Below are positions 10,114 through 19,230 of a stretch of 64,000 bases of DNA, piece after piece. Positions within the stretch are counted from its first letter, which is position 1; every line of letters begins with the position of its first letter. The stretch spans positions 56,673-120,672 of the forward strand of contig JAFGTP010000023.1 in NCBI GenBank assembly GCA_016934035.1, written 5' to 3'. A model generated the notes under the pieces. That model was not told where the DNA came from. It did not search any database and saw nothing but the letters and a program-made list of their open reading frames with translations. The position numbers and the translations under genes are program-made. This stretch comes from Fidelibacterota bacterium. GTDB lineage: Bacteria > Fidelibacterota > UBA2242 > JAFGTP01.

Positions 10114-10882
10114 TTATCACATCGTGAAATTTCCACGGACTCGAATCGCCACCTTTGATATCGGCTCAATCAGCAAAACAAAACATAATATTTCTGCTCT
10201 GATTGAAGTGGATGTAACCGATGCTCGCAGAAAAATAAAAGAAATGAGGCAGGAGAGAGGGAAACTTTCCTTTACAGCATATCTGATTAAGTCCATTGCC
10301 GATACAATGAAAAAACATTCAACGGTTGGAGGATATCTGAAAGGAAAAAGAAAACTCCTCGTTTTCGAACATGTCAGTATTTCGATTGTTGTAGAAAAGT
10401 ACATCGAAGGCAGACGTGTTCCCATTCCGATGATAATTGAGAAGGCTGAAGAAAAAAGCGCTTTTGAAATTTCTGCGGAAATCGAGTCGGCAAAAAATAA
10501 ACTGATGACCTCTCACGACATTGTTTTGCATAAAAAATCCGAAAGAATGGAAGGATTGTATTATTCGTTACCGGGATTGTTACGACGAATGGTTTGGAAA
10601 TTTTTGCTCAATAATCCGAAATTAGCCTATAAATCCATGGGTAATGCCATTTTAACTTCCGTCGGAATGATGGGCAAGATCAATGGTTGGTTCCTGCCCA
10701 CTACAATCCATCCGGTTTCGTTTGGCATCAGTTCCATCACCCTGAAACCCCGGATCATCAAAAATAAAATCCTTCCTCGGGATATACTGAATATGACAAT
10801 TGTAATGGACCATAATGTTATTGACGGTGCTGATATGGCAAGGTTTGTGGTTGAACTGGTGAAGACTATTGAAAATGGATAA
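10106..10882 (+). CDS. 2-oxoacid dehydrogenase acyltransferase-fold protein (CAT-like)
   Basis: About 258 residues corresponding to the catalytic domain of E2 acyltransferases without lipoyl or peripheral-subunit-binding domains. The signature near the C-terminus is DHNVIDGADMARF, matching HxxxDG with the catalytic His and Asp. Other family-like segments are SFTAYLIKSIADTMKKH and SISIVVEK. The start at 10106 is chosen over 10061 because GGGTGA lies just before it and it overlaps the VOC gene by eight bases. Stand-alone proteins of this type occur without E1 or E3 partners, as here; an acyltransferase on an unknown acceptor is plausible but unproven. Confidence 0.8.
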   Translation: MTDYHIVKFPRTRIATFDIGSISKTKHNISALIEVDVTDARRKIKEMRQERGKLSFTAYLIKSIADTMKKHSTVGGYLKGKRKLLVFEHVSISIVVEKYIEGRRVPIPMIIEKAEEKSAFEISAEIESAKNKLMTSHDIVLHKKSERMEGLYYSLPGLLRRMVWKFLLNNPKLAYKSMGNAILTSVGMMGKINGWFLPTTIHPVSFGISSITLKPRIIKNKILPRDILNMTIVMDHNVIDGADMARFVVELVKTIENG

Positions 10883-10894
10883 TAAAAATAAATC

Positions 10895-10923
10895 CAAGAG
10901 GTGATTCGACTAACCACCTCTTG
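10895..10923. terminator. Bidirectional intrinsic terminator
   Basis: A perfect 9-bp inverted repeat, CAAGAGGTG (10895-10903) and CACCTCTTG (10915-10923), with an 11-base loop. It has a T-rich run on the plus side and an A-rich run before it. It lies between the convergent ends of the acyltransferase-like gene and the peroxiredoxin gene and can serve both. Confidence 0.85.
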
Positions 10924-10931
10924 TCACTCTT

Positions 10932-11477
10932 TTATTTTTCTTTTAATTCCTTCAACACCTTTTTGGCATCAGCCAGCGGATTCACGCCATCATCCTTGTA
11001 AATGATTAGACCGGATTTATCAATGATGTAGGTCCAGCGTTTCGTAGTGACACCACGCTTCAGGATGATATTTTCACCATTAATTTTTTGTGTGATTTCA
11101 CCGCCATCCGATATGGGGACCCCAAAATGTTCAGCGATTTTTCCCTTTGGGTCTGATAACAAGGTGAAATTCAAATTATGCACTTGTCTGAAAACCTGCA
11201 GGGCGGCAATCTCATCACCGCTGACACCGACCACTTCAGCCTTCAGATCAGCGAATTCATCCTTTGTGTCCCGGTAGGAGCAGGCCTGCTTGGTGCAACC
11301 GAAGGTCATGGCTGCGGGGTAAAAGTAAACGACTAGATAATCGGCTTGAGATGAATCAGAATGCCATAGCGCTCCTGTATCATCCTGGGCAGAAAAAGGT
11401 GAAATTGAATCACCCAGATTGGCTGCGAAAACAACCGTGACAGTCAATAATAGTATTAACAGTAATTTATTTTCCAT
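10932..11477 (-). CDS. Secreted Bcp/PrxQ-type peroxiredoxin
   Basis: A 181-residue thiol peroxidase of the AhpC/TSA superfamily. A Sec signal (MENKLLLILLLTVTVVFAA) is followed by the thioredoxin-fold domain. The peroxidatic cysteine is Cys61 in TFGCT, and Cys66, five residues on, fits the resolving cysteine of Bcp/PrxQ enzymes (GCTKQAC). The usual KDxTPGC context is changed to AAMTFGC. Export is unusual compared with the cytoplasmic E. coli enzyme and suggests periplasmic peroxide detoxification. It is monocistronic, with a terminator downstream. Confidence 0.9.
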   Translation of the reverse strand: MENKLLLILLLTVTVVFAANLGDSISPFSAQDDTGALWHSDSSQADYLVVYFYPAAMTFGCTKQACSYRDTKDEFADLKAEVVGVSGDEIAALQVFRQVHNLNFTLLSDPKGKIAEHFGVPISDGGEITQKINGENIILKRGVTTKRWTYIIDKSGLIIYKDDGVNPLADAKKVLKELKEK

Positions 11478-11661
11478 TTTTTACTCCTCAATTTTAATTT
11501 CTATGTTCTATAGAAAAGATTCGAGAAAAAAAGTTACACTTAAAATTTACCGTTTGTGTGATAATGTACTTTAAAAGATAATATGTGTCATCATTAAAAT
11601 TTCTATCAATCAGGAAAATATATTTAATAATGACCCTGGTAAAATTTTTCCAGGATAAATA

Positions 11662-12714
11662 TCAAGAGACGGTGGCTATATTAAACATGGAACTGACGGA
11701 TTCATTGTTGAACATTCTGTTGATCACCAGAGTGTACATTTCCGCCAGGTTGATGACATTGACGACTCCGATACCCGATAATTCGCAAGAGAGCGGAATG
11801 GAGTTGGTGGTGTAGATGCGATCCAGCCCGTAACTGTCTGTGAGTTTTTTAAAATTATTACAGCAATTGTCCACACCCAGCAGGTGAGTAGCGGCAATAT
11901 CAATGGCAAGGATTCCTTTGGTTTCATGAAGCATTTGAGCAACAGCATAGATGGTTGAACCGGTGGAAATTATATCATCAATGATGATGGCTTTGGTCTT
12001 GCCGGTAAAATCACCGACAATTTCCATAATTTCCACTTTTTCCTTGGATGGGCGAAATTTTGAGGCCACAGCCATGGGCAGGTTGAGACTTTTTGCGATA
12101 TTTTTAACTGTTTTGGCAGCGCCGATATCCGGCGCAACAATAATGGTGTCAGATGAACTGTGAATATCTTTGAATACTTCCCGCCAGATGGGAACTGAAC
12201 TGAGGTTCATCAGGGGAACGGAGGCAAAAAAGCCGTGTATTTGCGGTGAATGGGGTTCCAGGCAGGCAATGCGGTCGATGCCAGCGGTGATCATGAGGTC
12301 AGCCACCAGCCTTGCAGTCGTGGCTTCACGCTGGTACTCGGTGGGTTTGTCCTGCCGTGAGTAGCCAAGGTAGCTGGTGATTCCAGTGATGGATTTGGCA
12401 CCATGCTCGCGCATGGCTCGCACGGCCATAAAGAAACTCATCAGGTTATCATTAACAGAGAAGGGATGCAGGGGATTGAAAAAGGATTGGATAATATAGA
12501 TATGTTTTCCGGAGATGGATTGCTGTATTCTGACCCGAATTTCAGTATCGGAAAAGGATTCGTCGATATTTTCCAGGAAGATCACGGATCCCGGACTGTA
12601 CTGTACATAATGTTCATAAATCTCGCGGGCCAGGTAATTTCCCGCCCTGAGTCCGGCAATGACGATGGGTTTTCTGTTATTTTTGACAAAGAGTTCGTCG
12701 AAATTGTATTTCAT
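11662..12714 (-). CDS. prs: Ribose-phosphate pyrophosphokinase (PRPP synthetase) family protein
   Basis: A 350-residue protein related to PRPP synthetase, which makes PRPP from ribose 5-phosphate and ATP. Family motifs are ESFSDTEIRVRI (residues 53-63), VNDNLM, YLGYSRQDK (115-123), EPHSPQIHGFF (153-163), VAPDIGAAKTV (193-203) and the PRPP loop IDDIISTGST (245-254). The usual FSDGE loop reads FSDTE, and the protein is about 35 residues longer than the bacterial norm, so it may be a divergent or moonlighting homologue. The start overlaps the BatD-like gene by four bases (ATGA), making it the last gene of the MoxR operon, an odd setting for a housekeeping enzyme. Confidence 0.8.
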   Translation of the reverse strand: MKYNFDELFVKNNRKPIVIAGLRAGNYLAREIYEHYVQYSPGSVIFLENIDESFSDTEIRVRIQQSISGKHIYIIQSFFNPLHPFSVNDNLMSFFMAVRAMREHGAKSITGITSYLGYSRQDKPTEYQREATTARLVADLMITAGIDRIACLEPHSPQIHGFFASVPLMNLSSVPIWREVFKDIHSSSDTIIVAPDIGAAKTVKNIAKSLNLPMAVASKFRPSKEKVEIMEIVGDFTGKTKAIIIDDIISTGSTIYAVAQMLHETKGILAIDIAATHLLGVDNCCNNFKKLTDSYGLDRIYTTNSIPLSCELSGIGVVNVINLAEMYTLVINRMFNNESVSSMFNIATVS

Positions 12715-13661
12715 TTGCCTAATTTCTCTTTCAATTCGGTTAATCCGCTCCGTTGACTTAAAAAATTGTCTGTTTTTGTTTGATTGATGATGGCAATGGC
12801 TGATGCGATCATATTATCCTTTTCGGATATAACCGGAAGCTGTTTTGCGAATTTTATAATATCCAGTTTTTGCAAAAGATCAATGGTTTTTATTTGAAGG
12901 GTGTTTTCTATATCGACAAAATCGAGGTTGTCGGCAATATCCCGGGTCGGCATTTCAAGGGCCCTGATGAAGTATCGTCCTTCCAGATATTCCCGCAGTA
13001 TATGGGAGATATGAGTGTATGCTAGCATGATTTCTTCTTCAGTGGTAAAAGGTAGGGTTGCGGCTTCCTTGAGTTTGCGCAGGGCGATAATATGGGGCGG
13101 GTCCGTGTATTTATCATCATAGGGGATTAATACCTTCTGCTTTTTCCATTTTTTGTAAACTATGTACCAGAGGAATGAAAGGGCCAGAAGGATTAGAAGA
13201 AGCAGCAAAAGGTCCCAGGGTATGATGACCGGCAGAGGAAATGGTGGTTTGATATCTTTGGGTTTGACCTGCTCGTCCGGAGGCAGAATGGACACCACAC
13301 TAATGGCATGTTTTTCCGTACGGGTGTCGGCAAAACTCTGACCATTGATGGCTAGTGTAAGTGAAGGAACTTCCACTTGCCCGGTATCAAAAACAGCAAT
13401 TTTAAAAATAAAATCCTGCTGATATCTGTTGGCGTTTTTTTGGGGTGAGATGGATTTTTGTTCAATTATGGAAAAATTTTGTAATTCATCGCTGATTTTG
13501 GGAAAGGTAATGTTGGTGTTTTCATCGGTATAATGGACAGAAACCGAGAGGGTGATTTGATCGCCGACTGTGGCTATGGCGGTATCGATTTTGGATGAAA
13601 TGGTTATCTGGGCAAATAAAAAAGTATGGATCAGAAGGGCAAAAAAAAGTTTTCTGTACAC
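12711..13661 (-). CDS. BatD-like membrane-anchored protein
   Basis: 316 residues: a signal peptide (MYRKLFFALLIHTFLFA), a beta-rich extracytoplasmic domain (about 19-145; SSKIDTAIATVGDQITLSVSV resembles BatD-type Ig-like domains), a proline-rich linker, one transmembrane helix (about 153-172) and a helical cytoplasmic tail. It is about half the length of classical BatD. Its position after DUF58 and MoxR supports the assignment. It probably forms part of a MoxR-chaperoned membrane complex; the substrates are unknown. It overlaps prs by four bases. Confidence 0.7.
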   Translation of the reverse strand: MYRKLFFALLIHTFLFAQITISSKIDTAIATVGDQITLSVSVHYTDENTNITFPKISDELQNFSIIEQKSISPQKNANRYQQDFIFKIAVFDTGQVEVPSLTLAINGQSFADTRTEKHAISVVSILPPDEQVKPKDIKPPFPLPVIIPWDLLLLLLILLALSFLWYIVYKKWKKQKVLIPYDDKYTDPPHIIALRKLKEAATLPFTTEEEIMLAYTHISHILREYLEGRYFIRALEMPTRDIADNLDFVDIENTLQIKTIDLLQKLDIIKFAKQLPVISEKDNMIASAIAIINQTKTDNFLSQRSGLTELKEKLGK

Positions 13662-13676
13662 AGGACTTTCCTTTTT

Positions 13677-14555
13677 TTATCGAATTCTCATTTCACGTTG
13701 TTTAAAAAACCTGACCAAGGGATCGATATAGTTGTCAGCGACATTGATCAGAATATGGTCCAGCTGGATTCGTTTGATTTCATTTTGAAATTTGGTGAAT
13801 TTTTCCTGCATGTAGTTTTCATAATTTTCCCGGAATTTGCGATTGGTGGTATCGACCCAGATTTCCTCATCGGTTTCCGCATCTTTCAATTTGATCAGAC
13901 CGACATTGGGCAGGGCCAGTTCCCGGCGGTCAATAGTCTGAATTGCGACAACATCGTGTTTTTTGTTTAATATCTTCAAGGGTTGCATGAAATCGGTGTC
14001 ATCAAAATCGGAAACCAGGAACACAATAGCGTGGCGCTTGAGGCCGCGAAGTAAATATTCCAGACCTTTCTTGATATTGGTTTTGCGGGAATTGGGTTTA
14101 AAATACAAAATCTCGCGAATGACCCGCAAGACATGCCCTCGTCCTTTTGCCGGGGGTATGTATTTTTCAATATCATCGGTGAAAATCAGCAGGCCGACTT
14201 TATCATTGTTTTTGATAGCGGAAAAGGCGAGAAGAGCGCAGATTTCGGCTGCAATTTCAGCTTTGAATTTTTCACCGCTGCCAAATTGGCCGGAGCCGGA
14301 GGCGTCCACCACCAGCATCACTGTCAATTCCCGCTCTTCTTCGTACACTTTTACAAAGGGACGATTGGAGCGGGCCGTCACATTCCAGTCGATTTTACGA
14401 ATATCATCCCCGATCATATATTCCCGAACCTCGGAAAACTCCATTCCCTGGCCTTTGAAAACAGAATGATATTCACCACTGAAAACATCGTTGACCACTT
14501 TACGGGTTTTCAGTTCAATCGTTTTGACTTTTTTGATAAGTTCTTTGGGCAGCAT
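13677..14555 (-). CDS. DUF58 domain-containing protein
   Basis: A 292-residue cytoplasmic protein with the DUF58 signature: VFKGQGMEFSEVREY, GDDIRKIDWNVTAR and RPFVKVYEEERELT (residues 32-80). A degenerate von Willebrand A-type fold follows (VMLVVDASGSGQFGSG, with a partial MIDAS DxSxS at DASGS). Such proteins are regularly encoded beside MoxR AAA+ ATPases and are thought to be their targets or adaptors. The gene starts five bases after the moxR stop. Confidence 0.88.
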   Translation of the reverse strand: MLPKELIKKVKTIELKTRKVVNDVFSGEYHSVFKGQGMEFSEVREYMIGDDIRKIDWNVTARSNRPFVKVYEEERELTVMLVVDASGSGQFGSGEKFKAEIAAEICALLAFSAIKNNDKVGLLIFTDDIEKYIPPAKGRGHVLRVIREILYFKPNSRKTNIKKGLEYLLRGLKRHAIVFLVSDFDDTDFMQPLKILNKKHDVVAIQTIDRRELALPNVGLIKLKDAETDEEIWVDTTNRKFRENYENYMQEKFTKFQNEIKRIQLDHILINVADNYIDPLVRFFKQREMRIR

Positions 14556-14560
14556 AATTA

Positions 14561-15559
14561 TTACGGAACTTCAACAGTTTCAATTATTCTTTGAATGATA
14601 TCGGTGGATTTAACTTCTTCTGCTTCAGCCTCAAAGGTCAGTAAGATTCTATGGCGCAGGACATCCATGATCACATCGCGTACATCTTCGGGAGTTACGA
14701 AACCGCGACCTTGCATAAAGGCTTTGGCTTTGCTGGCCAGGGCCAGGTTGATGGATGCACGGGGTGATGCGCCGGTGTCAATGAGGTCTTTCAAATCGTC
14801 CAGATTAGTTTTTTCCGGTTCCCGGGTGGCAAAAACCAGGTCCACTATGTACCGGTGAATTTTTTCGTCAATATATACATCATTGACAACCTGTCTGGCT
14901 CTCTTGATATCATCGGTGCTGATGACAGGTTGCAGGATTGCTTTGGAGTCGGAACCGGTGTTGGCCATTCGCTTCATGATTTCCATTTCTTCATTACGAT
15001 TCGGGTAGTTGATAATGATTTTCAGCATAAATCGGTCAACCTGTGCTTCCGGCAAGGGATAGGTCCCTTCATGCTCTATTGGGTTTTGTGTTGCCAGAAC
15101 AAGAAAGGGTTCATCCAGTTTGTGGGTGGTATCTCCGATGGTTACCTGATGTTCCTGCATGGCTTCCAACAAGGCCGATTGAACTTTGGCCGGTGATCGG
15201 TTGATTTCGTCGGCTAAAATGATATTACTGAAAATGGGCCCTTTTTTCGTTTCAAAGGTACCGGTCTTCTGGTTATAAATCAATGTACCGATCAAGTCTG
15301 CCGGTAATAGGTCTGGGGTGAATTGGATACGGTTGAAACTGGCTTTGATGACTTTTGCCAGTGAGGCTACGGTCAGTGATTTGGCCAGGCCGGGGACCCC
15401 TTCCAAAAGAATATGGCCATTGCAAAGGAGGCCAAGGATCAGAGAATCTACCATGGGTTTTTGTCCTACAATGACTTTTGCCAATTCACTTTTAATATTG
15501 GCAACAAATTGGCTTTCCTGGCGAATTCGTTCATTCAATTCACTTAGATTAAAAGACAT
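14561..15559 (-). CDS. MoxR-family AAA+ ATPase
   Basis: A 332-residue AAA+ chaperone-like ATPase. The Walker A is GVPGLAKS, the Walker B is ILADEINR, and sensor-type segments include LATQNPIEHEGTYPLPEAQVDRF, which is diagnostic for MoxR. The C-terminal lid holds GASPRASINLALASKAKA. The length is typical. It sits between the TPR lipoprotein gene and DUF58 in a minus-strand operon. MoxR proteins help assemble or activate VWA-domain proteins; no full VWA BatA/BatB is encoded in this window. Confidence 0.93.
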   Translation of the reverse strand: MSFNLSELNERIRQESQFVANIKSELAKVIVGQKPMVDSLILGLLCNGHILLEGVPGLAKSLTVASLAKVIKASFNRIQFTPDLLPADLIGTLIYNQKTGTFETKKGPIFSNIILADEINRSPAKVQSALLEAMQEHQVTIGDTTHKLDEPFLVLATQNPIEHEGTYPLPEAQVDRFMLKIIINYPNRNEEMEIMKRMANTGSDSKAILQPVISTDDIKRARQVVNDVYIDEKIHRYIVDLVFATREPEKTNLDDLKDLIDTGASPRASINLALASKAKAFMQGRGFVTPEDVRDVIMDVLRHRILLTFEAEAEEVKSTDIIQRIIETVEVP

Positions 15560-15574
15560 AGACTTCTCCGAATT

Positions 15575-16066
15575 TTATTGGTTCATATCGATATTCTGTA
15601 ATTCTTCAAGAGTTTTGCCCATATTGTCGATTTCCCATTGGGCGGAAGAAACCAGGACATGGTTTGGATATTTTTCAATAAAATATTGATAGGCTTCTTT
15701 GGCTTTGTCATGCTGGTTCAGTTCATTGGCGTATATGTAACCGATCATAAACAGAGCGTTGGGGGATTTTTCGGATTCAGGATATTCTTTTTCGATATTT
15801 TTATAAAGCGCAATGGCTTTATCATAATCCTTTAGGTTATTTTTGGTAATTTCAGCGATTGAAAAGGCAGCTTTGACGGCATAATCAGTTTCAGGATAAA
15901 ATTTGCAGAGACTGCTGTACTCGTTGATGGCACCATCAAAGTTTTCCACATCATAGAGAGCGGACCCGGATTTCCAGTATTCTTCAGCCGATTTTTCTGG
16001 TTTAGAACACGTTACCAAGGCAAACAGTACCAGTAGTGATAATAAGATGACCAGATTCTTTTTCAT
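15575..16066 (-). CDS. TPR lipoprotein (BamD/YbgF-like)
   Basis: A 163-residue protein with a lipoprotein signal ending LVTC (Cys20). Three TPR-like repeats follow: YWKSGSALYDVENFDGAINEYSSLCKFYPETDY, then DYDKAIALYKNIEKEYPESE, and HDKAKEAYQYFIEKYPNH. It resembles the outer-membrane assembly lipoprotein class but is shorter than BamD (about 245 residues). It heads the operon, 15 bases before moxR, with good separation from the previous gene. A scaffold role is inferred. Confidence 0.8.
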   Translation of the reverse strand: MKKNLVILLSLLVLFALVTCSKPEKSAEEYWKSGSALYDVENFDGAINEYSSLCKFYPETDYAVKAAFSIAEITKNNLKDYDKAIALYKNIEKEYPESEKSPNALFMIGYIYANELNQHDKAKEAYQYFIEKYPNHVLVSSAQWEIDNMGKTLEELQNIDMNQ

Positions 16067-16243
16067 TTTTTTCCTCCTAAAAAGTTCAATTTAAATAATC
16101 CGTAATTAGTGTCGTAATTTAATTTTTTTTGTACATAATTCAATATTAAAATTCGCTTTATCGATAATAAATCGTAACAAGATTTATTATGATTTAAGAT
16201 TTTAAAAGTTCCGGTATAGGAAAGATTTTTTAAAGATTGAAGG

Positions 16244-16280
16244 AAAGACCCTGTCAAAGAATAAAAGGGGCAGGGTCTTT
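16244..16280 (-). terminator. Intrinsic terminator after the DUF4954 gene
   Basis: A 10-bp perfect inverted repeat, AAAGACCCTG (16244-16253) and CAGGGTCTTT (16271-16280), with a 17-base loop. It sits just past the stop of the minus-strand DUF4954 gene. The longest T-run is on the plus side, but the palindromic arms themselves supply short U-runs in either direction. Confidence 0.75.
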
Positions 16281-16288
16281 TTTTTATA

Positions 16289-18259
16289 TCAAAGGAAGAA
16301 GGCCTGCATTCTTTCGGCTTTTTCTTCTGTTTTTCTACTGTTTTCCAGGAGGCCTTTGATAAAAGAATTGGAATTTTTGGTTCCCCGGACACTTTCGAAA
16401 TCTTTCTGGCGGATTTCATCATCGCCATCGATTCCATAGGCCTTGGTGGCATTTTCATCAAATTCTTTGTCGGCATCACGAAGAATCATATTATTCAGTT
16501 TAATTTGGTCGTTTTTCCATTCTTCAATAATATATTTCATATCCTCGTTATCAAATTGTGAGGCGGATTTGCCCAGTTGCTTTTCCAGCAGGTTCACCGT
16601 CCACTGCCAGGAGAACTGATCATAGTGCTGATGGATATTTTCCAGTTCAGAAGTGATGGAATCCAGGTCTTTCAGATCGCCATGATTGACAGCTTTGATC
16701 AGGTTTTCAATTTCCCGAAAAGGTGCGAACATTCCAATCATATCAACCCATTTTTCGTGGACTGACATTTTTGAATTGAAGGCAATTTTATAAAAATCTG
16801 CCTTGTCCCGGAGTTCATTTTTTTCAATGTATCGAATCAATTGTTCCCCTAAGAAAATATTGATTGGAATTTTATAATATTTTTTTGCAGTCCTCAACAG
16901 GAGTCTTTTAATTTTGATACCCTCCATATTCAAAACTTCAACTTTTTTATTGGCGTTTTCATAAAGAGTTTCAAGTTTTTCCTGGGCCCTCAGAATTTTT
17001 GATATGACAAAAGGTGAAAAGAGATCAAAATTGATCAGGTCCCTGATGACAGTGCCTTTGCGTTTGTCCCGCCGGGGCCATTTCTGGCTGTCTCGCAATG
17101 TGCCCACTGTAATCAGGTTCATGGCCGGTGTCAACATGGATTCACCATCCTGTTCTTCAATATAGGAAAAAGGAAAATCGCTGACATCAAAATGGCTGTA
17201 ATGTTTGCCCATGACGGCTGAAAAAGCGCCTACCCGGCTGGGCCAGAGCAGGTAGGAAAAGGAACCGGTTTTACATCCTCGCTCCAGAATTCCCTGATGT
17301 AAGGGCCCAAGTTTATACATATGATTACTTTGGTTGGTGCCACTGCCGGCATTGTAAAAAGAAAATAGCCCGGCTATCAGCAGGGATGATTTATGGTGGG
17401 TGACCGTATATGGTCCAGCCAAAAGGGAACAGGCTTCACCGTGAAAACATTCGGAGTTGGCAAAAAAGGCAGAATTCTCAGCTGAATATTGTTTACCGAT
17501 AGTTACGCACTGACCGATGAAACAGTTTTCCACCTGGGCATCATTTTCAACCCTGCTGCCTTCCTGAAGGATGAAGTTTTTCAACATTCGGGCATTAATA
17601 ACCTCTGCATGGCTTTCAATATTACTGACAATTGTGCCATTGCAGAGAATGTCGGTGGCGATAATCCTGGCAAAATCACCGATGTTGACATTTTCAATCC
17701 GTTTGACCTGTTGAATGCAGACCTGCTTGCCGATTCTTCCAATTTCTGATTTTTTTTCCTTAACAAGTTTTTTAATCATTTCCTTGAGATTATTGATGAA
17801 AGAATGGTCATGTTGATAATTGACCAGCATATAGGCAATCTGGGCATTTAACTCTTCAAAGATCGGTAGTTCCCGACCGCCACCTTCATTCAGAACCTCA
17901 ATTTCAATCCCATTACCAAAACTATTGCGTTCTGTGACATGAATACTGCCGATATTTTCCAGAATTGAAGCATTGCCAACCACATAATTACTGAGGTCAG
18001 CCACGCGGTTGATGTAGACATTGTCCCCGATAATGCAATTGCTGATGCTGGAATTTTTTATGCAAGTGTCTTTCATGACACCATTGATGGATAATTCATG
18101 ATCAAAAATTCCCAGTTTGACTTCGCCATAGAGTTCGACGTTATAGAGTCTGGCCGGATTGAAACCATCTTTAACTTTAATACCGGACCAGTTTTTAGAC
18201 CAGCATTGGTTTTTTTGTAGTTGCTGGATTTCCTCTTGGGTTAGATTTCGGTAGCACAT
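16289..18259 (-). CDS. DUF4954 family left-handed beta-helix protein
   Basis: A 656-residue cytoplasmic protein. Residues about 35-300 contain hexapeptide-type repeats of a left-handed beta-helix (SISNCIIGDNVYINRVADLSNYVVGNAS; CNGTIVSNIESHAEV; VENCFIGQCVTIGKQ), as in acyl- and nucleotidyltransferase tails. Conserved HKSSLLIAGLFSFYNAGSGTNQSNHMYKLGP and WPRRDKR segments match DUF4954 of Bacteroidetes. The C-terminal 230 residues are helical. The function is not established. The neighbours (nagB, acyl-CoA synthetase, ACP) hint at sugar-nucleotide or amino-sugar acylation, which is inference only. A terminator follows. Confidence 0.8.
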   Translation of the reverse strand: MCYRNLTQEEIQQLQKNQCWSKNWSGIKVKDGFNPARLYNVELYGEVKLGIFDHELSINGVMKDTCIKNSSISNCIIGDNVYINRVADLSNYVVGNASILENIGSIHVTERNSFGNGIEIEVLNEGGGRELPIFEELNAQIAYMLVNYQHDHSFINNLKEMIKKLVKEKKSEIGRIGKQVCIQQVKRIENVNIGDFARIIATDILCNGTIVSNIESHAEVINARMLKNFILQEGSRVENDAQVENCFIGQCVTIGKQYSAENSAFFANSECFHGEACSLLAGPYTVTHHKSSLLIAGLFSFYNAGSGTNQSNHMYKLGPLHQGILERGCKTGSFSYLLWPSRVGAFSAVMGKHYSHFDVSDFPFSYIEEQDGESMLTPAMNLITVGTLRDSQKWPRRDKRKGTVIRDLINFDLFSPFVISKILRAQEKLETLYENANKKVEVLNMEGIKIKRLLLRTAKKYYKIPINIFLGEQLIRYIEKNELRDKADFYKIAFNSKMSVHEKWVDMIGMFAPFREIENLIKAVNHGDLKDLDSITSELENIHQHYDQFSWQWTVNLLEKQLGKSASQFDNEDMKYIIEEWKNDQIKLNNMILRDADKEFDENATKAYGIDGDDEIRQKDFESVRGTKNSNSFIKGLLENSRKTEEKAERMQAFFL

Positions 18260-18401
18260 CCTTTACCTCTTTTGTAAAAAGTTTCCAAAAACCATTGTTT
18301 TGTCGATGATTTTACTGGATTTTCGGTTTGATTACCAGTATCGATAACCCGCCCAAAGGCTTTTTAGATCTTTCGGGCGGTATTTCTGAACAATTCTGTT
18401 A

Positions 18402-19211
18402 TTATAATTCCGGCAAGTTTTCCAGGGATTGTTTTTCAATATCCTTAAAATATTTTACGGTGCCGACTTTGAGTTCCATGGTGGCTTCTTCATCACAGAC
18501 GATGATACCTCTGGGATGCAATTGCAGGGCAGAAACCGTCCACATGTGATTGACGCCTTCTTCCACAACTTTTTGCAGGGCCCTGGCTTTTTTGTATCCG
18601 TTGATCATAATGATTACTTCATCAGCATCCATGACTGTTCCGACACCGACGGTCAGGGCAGTTTTGGGTACTTTTTCCATGTCATTGTCGAAAAACCTTG
18701 AGTTTGCAAGGATCGTATCAAAGGTCAGGGTTTTAACTCTTGTGGAAGATGAGAGAGAGGAGCCGGGTTCGTTAAAGGCAATGTGACCGTCAGGACCAAT
18801 GCCGCCCAAAAACAGGTCAATGCCGCCATAACCTTCTATTTTATCTTCATAGGCTTCACATTCTGCTTCGAGGTCTTCCGCATTTCCATTTAAAATATTA
18901 ATATTTTCTTTTGGAATATCGATGTGATCAAAAAGATTGGTTTTCATGAAATAATGATAACTTTCGGGATGTGCCTCTGAAATTTTTACATATTCATCCA
19001 TATTGAAAGTCACGACATTTTTAAAGGATACTTTACCTTCTTTGTGAAGTTTGATTAACTCTTTGTAGGTGCCCATGGGAGTCGAGCCGGTTGGCAGCCC
19101 CAAGACAAAGGGTGTTTCGGCTGTGGCCCCGGATTCATTAATTCTTTTGGCGGTATAATAAGCCACCCATTTACTCATTTTATCATAATCACTGTGAATT
19201 AAAATACGCAT
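18402..19211 (-). CDS. nagB: Glucosamine-6-phosphate deaminase
   Basis: A 269-residue enzyme converting glucosamine 6-phosphate to fructose 6-phosphate and ammonia, the last step of amino-sugar catabolism. Family segments are [16 protein letters not shown] (phosphate loop), TFNMDEYV (catalytic Asp), [39 protein letters not shown] (with the active-site His) and the C-terminal region after [11 protein letters not shown]. The length is close to E. coli NagB (266). It lies 19 bases after the acyl-CoA synthetase gene. It could feed on GlcNAc freed by secreted glycosidases such as those at the right end of the window. Confidence 0.95.
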   Translation of the reverse strand: MRILIHSDYDKMSKWVAYYTAKRINESGATAETPFVLGLPTGSTPMGTYKELIKLHKEGKVSFKNVVTFNMDEYVKISEAHPESYHYFMKTNLFDHIDIPKENINILNGNAEDLEAECEAYEDKIEGYGGIDLFLGGIGPDGHIAFNEPGSSLSSSTRVKTLTFDTILANSRFFDNDMEKVPKTALTVGVGTVMDADEVIIMINGYKKARALQKVVEEGVNHMWTVSALQLHPRGIIVCDEEATMELKVGTVKYFKDIEKQSLENLPEL

Positions 19212-19230
19212 AATTTTTCCTCCTGTTTTG

